In this document: positions 1 to 5,592 of the stretch, piece by piece
Position numbering within the stretch: the stretch's first letter is position 1
Layout: each line of letters begins with the position of its first letter
NCBI GenBank assembly: GCA_004554075.1
Contig: SFOB01000068.1
Coordinates: forward strand, 1 to 12,670
DNA from: Treponema sp.
GTDB lineage: Bacteria; Spirochaetota; Spirochaetia; Treponematales; Treponemataceae
Length of the DNA stretch: 12,670 bases
Direction: 5' to 3'
Program-made: the position numbers and the translations under genes
The notes under the pieces: model-generated
The model's input: only the letters and a program-made list of their open reading frames with translations
Database searches by the model: none
What the model was told of the DNA's origin: nothing

Positions 1-768
1 GCCGTTGTCGATATGAAGACCGAGAACACGGTCCTGACCAAGGGCTTTATTTAAAAGAGCGAAGGTGATTGTTGAATCTACACCGCCGCTCAAGAAAAGC
101 AGAACGTTACGTCCATCAGCTTCCTTTTTAATATTTTCAAGAATGATATTTAATACAGTGTCCTGATCCCAGTTCTTTTCCATACCGCAGTAGTCGGCAA
201 AGTTCTGGAAAATCTGATTTCCGCAAGGAGTATCTTTTACCTCGCAGTGGAACTGAAGAGAGAAGCGGCGCTTTGTAAGATTCTGAGTTGCAGCGTAAGG
301 ACAGTCTTTTGTAGAACCAACAACCTCAAAACCTTCTCCCATCTGAAGAACTCCGTCCTGGTGGCTCATCCAAACCTGCTGACTTCCTTCAACACCTTTG
401 AAAAGCGGACACTTAGCAGAAGCGCCGTTCATGCCGTCAGCAAAATTCAGTTCTGCAAAACCGAACTCACCTACATCAGCTTTTCCAACTTTACCCTTGT
501 AACCAAGCTGAACAATGTAGTGGCCGTAACAGAGACCAAGGATTGGAATATCAAGATTTAAAATTTCGGAATTGAAATCCGGAGTATTTTCGTCATAAAC
601 CGAAGCAGGTCCCCCGGAAAAAACAATACCCTTCGCATTCTCAAAGGCCTCAAGGCCAGCAGAAGGAAGGGCAATTTCAGAATAGTAACCAAGCATGCGG
701 AAACGCTTGGCAATCAAATGTGCATACTGCGAACCAAAATCTAAAACAACAATCTTTTCTCTTGACAT
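1..768 (-). CDS. guaA: GMP synthase (glutamine-hydrolysing), N-terminal part, cut by window edge
   Basis: Converts XMP to GMP in the cytoplasm using ATP and ammonia released from glutamine, the last step of de novo guanine nucleotide synthesis. The 256 visible residues cover the class I glutamine amidotransferase domain (about 1-195) and the start of the ATP pyrophosphatase domain. Visible marks are LDFGSQ (9-14), FSGGPASVYD (50-59), the nucleophile Cys80 in GLCYGH, MSHQD (134-138), His174 and Glu176 in QFHCEV, the ATP-binding loop LSGGVDST (226-233) and LHIDNG at the window edge. The family is usually a little over 500 residues, so about half is missing off the left end. Two amidotransferase positions are unusual: the Gln normally two residues after the Gly of GxCxG is Tyr84, and the usual Pro between the catalytic His and Glu is Cys175. 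The start is the only sensible ATG. It has no Shine-Dalgarno sequence, and a perfect TATAAT lies 6 nt upstream. Identity is firm; function of the variant amidotransferase site is inferred. Confidence 0.93.
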   Translation of the reverse strand, partial: MSREKIVVLDFGSQYAHLIAKRFRMLGYYSEIALPSAGLEAFENAKGIVFSGGPASVYDENTPDFNSEILNLDIPILGLCYGHYIVQLGYKGKVGKADVGEFGFAELNFADGMNGASAKCPLFKGVEGSQQVWMSHQDGVLQMGEGFEVVGSTKDCPYAATQNLTKRRFSLQFHCEVKDTPCGNQIFQNFADYCGMEKNWDQDTVLNIILENIKKEADGRNVLLFLSGGVDSTITFALLNKALGQDRVLGLHIDNG

Positions 769-774
769 AGACAG

Positions 775-803
775 ATTATAGCGAGTTTTAGTGTTAATTG
801 GAA
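775..803 (-). promoter_or_regulatory. Putative guaA promoter in leaderless arrangement
   Basis: On the minus strand a perfect TATAAT (775-780) ends 6 nt before the guaA ATG (A at 768). A start site 6-7 nt after the -10 would fall on, or next to, the first base of the gene. The -35 is poor (TTCCAA, 798-803, 17-nt spacer). No AGGAG-like sequence precedes the ATG. Confidence 0.5.
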
Positions 804-820
804 TATGTAGATTGCCACGC

Positions 821-2476
821 TTATACGCTGTAATTCAAAACCTGCTCGGTAATCAGCGGAATCAACTGCTTCTTGCGGCTTACTACGTCTTTGAGATAGT
901 AAACGCCGTCTTCCTTTTTGGGGAAGGTGATGAACTGGGTGAACTTTGGATCGCAGTCTATCAAAAGCACGCTGGAAAGCTTTGTGATGTCGGTAACCAG
1001 CAGGCAGGCAAAAAGCCCTTTGTTGGCTCGTCGCTCAACTGCCAGCTCTTCCATAAACTCTGCCTTGCGATCTAAGATTTCCTGAGGATTACCAACTTCG
1101 ATCTGGCTTGCAGTATAAGTAAGCTTTCCTTCTGTGTATTCCTTCATATCCTGGTGGATAATCTCGCTTGCAGGGCGGCCGCCAACTTTACTTCCGGCCA
1201 TGAGGATTTCGTTTCCAAGCTCCTTAATGTCCAGGTCTGTAATGCTTGAAAGATATTCAGCCATGTCGCGGTCTGTGTCGGTAACTGTGGCTGACTGCAA
1301 AATCAAAGTATCTGACAAAATACCGCAGAGCAAAAGTGAAGCCACATCCTTTGGGATAGGTATTCTGTATTCTTTATAAAGCCCTGCAATCTGGGTTGAA
1401 GTTGAACCAACCGGACGGTTAATAAAAGTAATAGGATTTTTAGTTGGTATTGAACCTATGCGGTGATGGTCAATTACTTCCTGAATCTTATAATGTTCAA
1501 TTCCTTCTACTGCCTGAGTAATTTCGTTGTGGTCTACAAGAATCACTTCTACATTCGGTTCCTTCATAAGGTCGTGTTCAGAAATCATTCCGATAACTTT
1601 ATTTTCATCATCAACAACCGGCAGATATTTGCAATGTGCATTTTTAAGGATATCTTTAATTTTTGCAATTGTATCATTCTGATGAACTGTAGTTATTTCC
1701 CTGTCACCCATGCTTGAAACCGGCATTGAGTAAGCAATAAGCATTGAGGTTGGCGAAGTTGAATATGGCGAAACAATTACAGAAACTCCATTAGCCTCGG
1801 CTAACTCACGCAGCTTCTTATCTATCACACAATTTGAAGTTGTAATAAGAAGCTTTACTTTGTGTTCAATACAGATGCGCTGAATGTCTTCGCGGTCAGA
1901 AGAAATTACAACTATGTCTTCGCTGGCGTGGGCTTCCAGACGCTTAGAAAAACTTTCTATAGAAGAAGAACCTACGTGAATTGAGGCATTGAAAGTTTTA
2001 TCTGCATCGCCGGAAATATAAATTGGCTGGGCGTTTAAGGTCTTTTGAATTAAGCTGATGCTTGTAGAAAAACGATGCTTTTTTTCTGGATTCAAAATAG
2101 TAAGAACTCCGCGGGCAAAGCCAGAATAATGAAGCAGAGACTGATAATGTCCCTCGCCGTCTACAACCGGCAAAACACGGATTTCTGTTTTTTCCATCTT
2201 ACCAATTGCTTCCCATACAGACACGTCTGATGTAACAGTTTCTACCTTGTCCTGCATAAAATATTTTACCTTTGGCACAAGATCCGGCAGATACTCTGGA
2301 CGCTGAATTCCAAACTTTTCAAAAATGTAAGCAGTCTGTGGGTTTAAGTGGCCCGCACGAGCCGCCTTGTATTCTGGGTGCCCCAAAAGATTTTTAAGTG
2401 TAGCATAACCAACAGCAGAAACAACCGCGTCGGTATCCGGATTACGATGTCCTATGATGTAAACAGTCTTTTCCAT
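821..2476 (-). CDS. Manganese-dependent inorganic pyrophosphatase with CBS-DRTGG-CBS regulatory insert
   Basis: Family II (DHH superfamily) pyrophosphatase that hydrolyses pyrophosphate to phosphate in the cytoplasm and so pulls biosynthetic reactions forward. Catalytic marks in the 551 residues are GHRNPDTD (His10, Asp14, Asp16), VDHNE (314-318), DHH (336-338), GILSDT (Asp389) and the DHHA2-domain phosphate-binding SRKKQ (533-537). Plain family II enzymes are about 310 residues. The extra length is an insert at about 70-310 that reads as a CBS motif (about 72-125), a DRTGG-like domain (about 140-250) and a second CBS motif (about 255-310, with YLPVVDDENKVIGMISEHDL). In characterised CBS-pyrophosphatases this insert binds adenine nucleotides and controls activity; that role is inferred here. 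guaA follows 52 bases downstream on the same strand. GMP synthase releases pyrophosphate, so the pairing makes metabolic sense, although guaA seems to have its own promoter. The ATG has no Shine-Dalgarno site. Confidence 0.92.
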   Translation of the reverse strand: MEKTVYIIGHRNPDTDAVVSAVGYATLKNLLGHPEYKAARAGHLNPQTAYIFEKFGIQRPEYLPDLVPKVKYFMQDKVETVTSDVSVWEAIGKMEKTEIRVLPVVDGEGHYQSLLHYSGFARGVLTILNPEKKHRFSTSISLIQKTLNAQPIYISGDADKTFNASIHVGSSSIESFSKRLEAHASEDIVVISSDREDIQRICIEHKVKLLITTSNCVIDKKLRELAEANGVSVIVSPYSTSPTSMLIAYSMPVSSMGDREITTVHQNDTIAKIKDILKNAHCKYLPVVDDENKVIGMISEHDLMKEPNVEVILVDHNEITQAVEGIEHYKIQEVIDHHRIGSIPTKNPITFINRPVGSTSTQIAGLYKEYRIPIPKDVASLLLCGILSDTLILQSATVTDTDRDMAEYLSSITDLDIKELGNEILMAGSKVGGRPASEIIHQDMKEYTEGKLTYTASQIEVGNPQEILDRKAEFMEELAVERRANKGLFACLLVTDITKLSSVLLIDCDPKFTQFITFPKKEDGVYYLKDVVSRKKQLIPLITEQVLNYSV

Positions 2477-2482
2477 ATCTTT

Positions 2483-2511
2483 ATAATAACAAAATCCTTT
2501 ATTGTAATCAA
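2483..2511 (-). promoter_or_regulatory. Putative pyrophosphatase promoter in leaderless arrangement
   Basis: Minus strand TTGATT (2506-2511), 17-nt spacer, TATTAT (2483-2488), then exactly 6 nt to the ATG (A at 2476). The predicted start of transcription coincides with the start codon. No Shine-Dalgarno sequence lies at the usual distance; an AAAGGA lies about 18 nt upstream, too far to serve this ATG. Confidence 0.55.
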
Positions 2512-2533
2512 TTTTAGAAGTTTTCTGTCTCTT

Positions 2534-3451
2534 CTATCTGATAATCAGTTCTGCAAGTGCAACAAAAACTGGCAGAAAAAACATACATAATACACTAGTG
2601 AAAGAAACCGTCAGGCTTGCATAAGTTTCATCCCGGTTGAACAATACAGCCAGCCCAGGAATTGTTGTTGCTGCAGGACACATCGAACAAATTAAAACTA
2701 CAAATAAAAGTGTCCGGCAGTCAGGCATATTCGGGAAGAGTTTCCATACAACAAACAGAACCCCAATATTCACCAAAGCACAAACTACATGTCGAAAGAG
2801 GCTTACCTTAGCAATCTTTAGTGCATAAAGTTTTCCATCTGAAGGTTTAAAGTTTGCCAGCAGGATTCCTATAAGAAGCATGCTCATTGCAGTGTTAGTG
2901 TCGCCTATCATTATTACCGGGCGGGCAATTATTTCCGGCAAAGTCCATGGGCTGCAGAAAATTGCGATTCCAATTATAACAGCGATAATATTCGGATTCG
3001 TAATGATTTTCTTTAAATTGATGGAACCGCACATGATATAATAACCGTAGGTCCATATTGTAATATTAAATACTACAAGATAGCCCATCAGATAAAATAC
3101 GCCTTCATCTCCAAAGACTCCACGAATCAAAGGAATTCCTATAAAACCGCAGTTTGTAAAACATACTACAAGACGATCTACCTGCTCCTTAGAAGAGAAA
3201 AAGCCGATTAAAATCATGATTAAATGAATCACAAGTGCAACCGCAAAAACAAAACCAAGCTGCACAAGCTTATCAGAATTGAATTCAAGATTAAAAGATT
3301 TAACAACCATAAAGGGATTAATAAAATACAAAAGAAGCTTACTTAAAACCTTTTGCTGTGAATCTTCTACCTTGAAAATCTTTGCAAAAATAAAACCACC
3401 AAGTGCAATAAGACACATGGTGATTAATTGTTTCATTACAAGTACGTACAT
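2534..3451 (-). CDS. AEC (auxin efflux carrier) family transporter
   Basis: A 305-residue, very hydrophobic protein with about ten membrane-spanning segments and almost no soluble portion, the usual length for bacterial AEC permeases. Family marks are an early LLLYFINPFMVVKSF segment (about 40-54), CFTNCGFIGIPLI (about 97-109), the central TAMSMLLIGILLA stretch and, near the end, CPAATTIPGLAVLF. AEC proteins are secondary carriers in the inner membrane; bacterial members with known substrates move malate, malonate or other organic acids, and the substrate cannot be read from sequence. The ATG is preceded by TTAGGAAAATAAA, whose AGGA lies inside the last codons of the upstream export-protein gene. 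The gap between that stop and this start is 1 nt, so the two genes are co-transcribed and probably translationally coupled. A weak 6-bp stem (TAGAAG/CTTCTA) follows the stop without a T-run, so termination here is uncertain. Confidence 0.85.
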   Translation of the reverse strand: MYVLVMKQLITMCLIALGGFIFAKIFKVEDSQQKVLSKLLLYFINPFMVVKSFNLEFNSDKLVQLGFVFAVALVIHLIMILIGFFSSKEQVDRLVVCFTNCGFIGIPLIRGVFGDEGVFYLMGYLVVFNITIWTYGYYIMCGSINLKKIITNPNIIAVIIGIAIFCSPWTLPEIIARPVIMIGDTNTAMSMLLIGILLANFKPSDGKLYALKIAKVSLFRHVVCALVNIGVLFVVWKLFPNMPDCRTLLFVVLICSMCPAATTIPGLAVLFNRDETYASLTVSFTSVLCMFFLPVFVALAELIIR

Positions 3452-3452
3452 T

Positions 3453-3935
3453 TTATTTTCCTAAAGCGGCAAAAATTGCTGTAAACAAACCAAGGCTTCC
3501 CGCCATCATAATAAGTCCTGCCAGCAGAACTCCAAGCATTACTGCAATTACTGTATCACGGAAACGCATATCCAGAAGGCTGGCTGCAAGTGTTCCCGTC
3601 CAGGCCCCTGTTCCAGGCAAAGGGATTCCTACAAAAAGCAGAAGAGCAATAAAGATTCCCCTTCCAGCCTTGGCCTGCATTTTCTCCCCGGCTGCGGTAC
3701 CTTTTACTAAAAAGAAGCGGCAGATTCCACCGATAATTTTTTTATCCTGACCCCATTCAAGGAACTTACGTGCAAAAAGATAAATAATAGGGACTGGCAG
3801 CATATTACCAATAATGCATACAATATAAGAAGGAATAACCGGCAGCTGCATAGCCTGAGAAACAGGAATTGCTCCTCGAAGTTCAATCAAGGGTACCATA
3901 GAAATTAAAAAAATCCAGAGATAATTTTTAAGCAT
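3453..3935 (-). CDS. Small multidrug export family membrane protein (COG2426 type)
   Basis: A 160-residue integral membrane protein matching the Sm_multidrug_ex family. Visible marks are an early PLIELRGAIPV (15-25), a central GRGIFIALLLFVGIPLPGTGAWTGTL stretch (about 91-115) and a glycine-rich last helix. About four membrane segments are likely. The family name is historical: drug export is not well established, and the IPLPGTGAWTG motif resembles re-entrant loops of DedA-like proteins. First gene of a two-gene unit with the AEC permease. The ATG lacks a Shine-Dalgarno site; CACCTT sits directly before it and a perfect TATAAT lies 6 nt upstream, suggesting a leaderless message. It diverges from tRNA-Leu, with which it appears to share a -35 element. 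Confidence 0.85.
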   Translation of the reverse strand: MLKNYLWIFLISMVPLIELRGAIPVSQAMQLPVIPSYIVCIIGNMLPVPIIYLFARKFLEWGQDKKIIGGICRFFLVKGTAAGEKMQAKAGRGIFIALLLFVGIPLPGTGAWTGTLAASLLDMRFRDTVIAVMLGVLLAGLIMMAGSLGLFTAIFAALGK

Positions 3936-3941
3936 AAGGTG

Positions 3942-3970
3942 ATTATAATAAAATCCACCCGTCTTGAAAA
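3942..3970 (-). promoter_or_regulatory. Putative promoter of the small export protein / AEC unit, leaderless arrangement
   Basis: Minus strand TTTTCA (3965-3970), 17-nt spacer, perfect TATAAT (3942-3947), then 6 nt (CACCTT) to the ATG at 3935. Its -35 box overlaps the -35 box of the divergent tRNA promoter by five bases. Confidence 0.55.
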
Positions 3971-3992
3971 TATCCCCTATTTACGGTAATAT
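3964..3992 (+). promoter_or_regulatory. tRNA-Leu promoter
   Basis: TTGAAA (3964-3969), 17-nt spacer, TAATAT (3987-3992). The predicted transcript start is near 3999, about four bases before the mature tRNA 5' end, leaving a very short leader for RNase P to remove. A stable RNA needs a strong promoter, and this is the best -35/-10 pair upstream of it. Confidence 0.65.
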
Positions 3993-4002
3993 ACAAGAAC
4001 TT

Positions 4003-4088
4003 GCCGGGATGGCGGAACTGGTAGACGCCCAGGACTTAAAATCCTGTGCCGAGCAATCGGCGTGCCGGTTCGACCCCGGTTCCCGGCA
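4003..4088 (+). tRNA. tRNA-Leu(UAA)
   Basis: An 86-nt cloverleaf reads cleanly. The 7-bp acceptor stem is GCCGGGA/TCCCGGC (4003-4009 with 4081-4087), and the discriminator base is A4088. The D arm contains GGTAGACGCC. The anticodon stem CAGGA/TCCTG closes the loop CTTAAAA, giving anticodon TAA, which reads UUA and UUG. The long variable arm GCCGA-GCAA-TCGGC is typical of class II tRNAs (Leu/Ser/Tyr), and the T arm carries loop TTCGACC. CCA is not encoded (AGG follows), so it must be added after transcription. An open frame runs through this gene into murD, but it is not a real coding extension. Confidence 0.97.
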
Positions 4089-4090
4089 GG

Positions 4091-4122
4091 AAAGCCTCTC
4101 TGGAAACAGGGAGGCTTTTTTT
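4091..4122 (+). terminator. Intrinsic terminator of tRNA-Leu, lying just before murD
   Basis: Stem AAGCCTCTCTG / CAGGGAGGCTT (4092-4102 with 4107-4117, one G-T pair; A4091/T4118 can extend it) closes a GAAA tetraloop and ends in seven T (4116-4122). This is a strong factor-independent terminator. Its T-tract touches the leader of murD, so murD would need read-through or a promoter inside the tRNA. Confidence 0.88.
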
Positions 4123-4124
4123 AT

Positions 4125-4128
4125 GGAG
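4125..4128 (+). promoter_or_regulatory. Ribosome binding site that decides the murD start
   Basis: GGAG with a 6-nt spacer to the ATG at 4135. An in-frame ATG at 4123 lies directly after the terminator T-run with no binding site of its own, and in-frame starts further left lie before or inside the tRNA. The site therefore favours 4135. Confidence 0.7.
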
Positions 4129-4134
4129 AAAAAA

Positions 4135-5592
4135 ATGACACCACACGTTTATCCGCGCCAGTGCGCTTTTAAATCAATTGAAGATATTAAAGACAAAAAA
4201 GTTACCATTATGGGTCTTGGTCTTAATGGCGGCGGAGAAGCAGCTGTTCGTTTTTTCCTTAAGAAGGGAGCTTACGTAACAGTTACAGATATGAAAACAG
4301 CAGAACAGCTGGCTGCAACTGTTGAGAAACTCAACTCCGACACAAGCCTTGATCACAGTCGTCTTACCTACAGACTCGGTGAACACAAAATAGAAGATTT
4401 TGAAAATGCAGACTGCGTAATCAAGAACCCGGGCGTAAAAATTGAAGGCAACAAATATCTTGCCGCAGCCCGAGCCATTGAAACAGACCTGAGCATTTTC
4501 CTGCGCTTTACAAACTGTCCGATTATTGCTGTAACAGGCAGCAAGGGAAAGTCTTCTACTGTCAGCGCCATTTATTACGGTTTGTCTCAGGCCGGCTACT
4601 CCACCTTTCTGGGCGGCAACATCACCGTTAGCCCCCTCACCTTCTTTGACGAAGTTTCCGGCGACACACCTGTTGTTATAGAGTTTTCTTCCTGGCAGCT
4701 TGCAGACCTTCGCGGCCGCGGAGTTCTCCGACCACATATTGCAATCATCACTAAAATTGTACCGGATCATCAGAACTGGTACGGCAATATGGAAGACTAC
4801 GTTGCAGACAAGCGCCTGATTTATGCAGATCAGACAAAGGGTGATTATTCTATTTTTGATTCCGGAGCTGATGAACCAGGAACCGGCCCGGATCCAGAAC
4901 TTCACCCGGATGCCCGCACCTGGGGAGACCTTTTTGCAAGTGAATCAAAAGCTACAGTTCTCCGCTATGGAGTAAAACCAAGCTGGAGCATTGAACTCGG
5001 CCAGCTTTTAGTTCCGGGAACTCACATGAAAACAAATGCCCAGAATGCAGCCCTTGTAATGCATCTTATGGGAGTACCGGATGCACGCATAAAAGAAATC
5101 CTTCAGAAGTGGCCAGGCATTGATCACCGCCTCCAGTATTTCCACAGCTGGAAAAACTCTGCAGGTACTACAGTAAAATTTTATAACGATTCCTGTGCGA
5201 CAGTTCCTGAAGCTGCGGCAGCCGCAACACAGGCTTTTGGGAAGCAGGTTATTCTTATGACAGGCGGAACTGAAAAAGGTCTTGAACTCACACCTCTTAT
5301 TCAAACTCTGACCGCACCTGCAGCAGATACAATAAAAGTAAAGGATATTTATCTTCTTTCAGGAAGCGCTACAGATAAACTGCTGCCAGAGCTGGACAAG
5401 GCTGGAGTAAAGTACCACGGCCCATTTGACGGACTCGAACCACTTCTTAATGAAGCTAAGAAAAATCTGTTAAATGAAAAGGCCGGAGAAGAAATCTTTG
5501 TTTTCTCACCCGGCGCTACTTCCTTTGGTATGTTTAGCAATGAGTTTGACCGCGGCAACAAATACATGGCAGCAGTCAAAGCTATTTTTTAG
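4135..5592 (+). CDS. murD: UDP-N-acetylmuramoyl-L-alanine--D-glutamate ligase
   Basis: Adds D-glutamate to UDP-MurNAc-L-Ala with ATP, the second amino-acid addition in cytoplasmic peptidoglycan precursor synthesis. From the chosen start it has 485 residues, somewhat longer than the usual 440-460. The N-terminal Rossmann-like domain has KVTIMGLGLNGGG (22-34) and VIKNPG (95-100). The central ATPase domain has the P-loop GSKGKSST (135-142), EFSSWQL (183-189), DHQNWYGNMEDYVADK (211-226, with Lys226 at the position of the carbamylated lysine) and NAQNAALV (301-308). The C-terminal ligase domain starts near HRLQ (331-334) and carries NDSCATVPEA (351-360), GGTEKG (377-382) and SPGATSFGMFSNEFDRG (458-474). 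Part of the extra length is at about 243-275, a Pro/Asp/Gly-rich stretch. No other cell-wall gene is in view, so it does not sit in a dcw cluster here. The gene begins right after the tRNA terminator, and its stop overlaps the convergent MCP gene by 4 nt. Confidence 0.94.
   Translation: MTPHVYPRQCAFKSIEDIKDKKVTIMGLGLNGGGEAAVRFFLKKGAYVTVTDMKTAEQLAATVEKLNSDTSLDHSRLTYRLGEHKIEDFENADCVIKNPGVKIEGNKYLAAARAIETDLSIFLRFTNCPIIAVTGSKGKSSTVSAIYYGLSQAGYSTFLGGNITVSPLTFFDEVSGDTPVVIEFSSWQLADLRGRGVLRPHIAIITKIVPDHQNWYGNMEDYVADKRLIYADQTKGDYSIFDSGADEPGTGPDPELHPDARTWGDLFASESKATVLRYGVKPSWSIELGQLLVPGTHMKTNAQNAALVMHLMGVPDARIKEILQKWPGIDHRLQYFHSWKNSAGTTVKFYNDSCATVPEAAAAATQAFGKQVILMTGGTEKGLELTPLIQTLTAPAADTIKVKDIYLLSGSATDKLLPELDKAGVKYHGPFDGLEPLLNEAKKNLLNEKAGEEIFVFSPGATSFGMFSNEFDRGNKYMAAVKAIF

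Noticed and set aside
247..561. 104-codon plus-strand open frame opposite guaA
   Set aside because: The reverse strand encodes a clear amidotransferase domain; this frame has no domain and no ribosome site.
2512..2536. Terminator after the AEC gene (TAGAAG / CTTCTA)
   Set aside because: Only a 6-bp A/T-rich stem with a 10-nt loop and no T-run follows it; too weak to call.
3964..4134. Open frame running from a TTG at 3964 through the tRNA into murD, adding 57 residues including an AELVDAQDLKSC string
   Set aside because: The extension is a translation of tRNA-Leu and its terminator, a known source of false protein extensions. The GGAG site places the real murD start at 4135.
4174..4905. 243-codon open frame opposite murD
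   Set aside because: Composition is that of a reverse-strand shadow and no family is recognised. murD on the other strand has all catalytic motifs.
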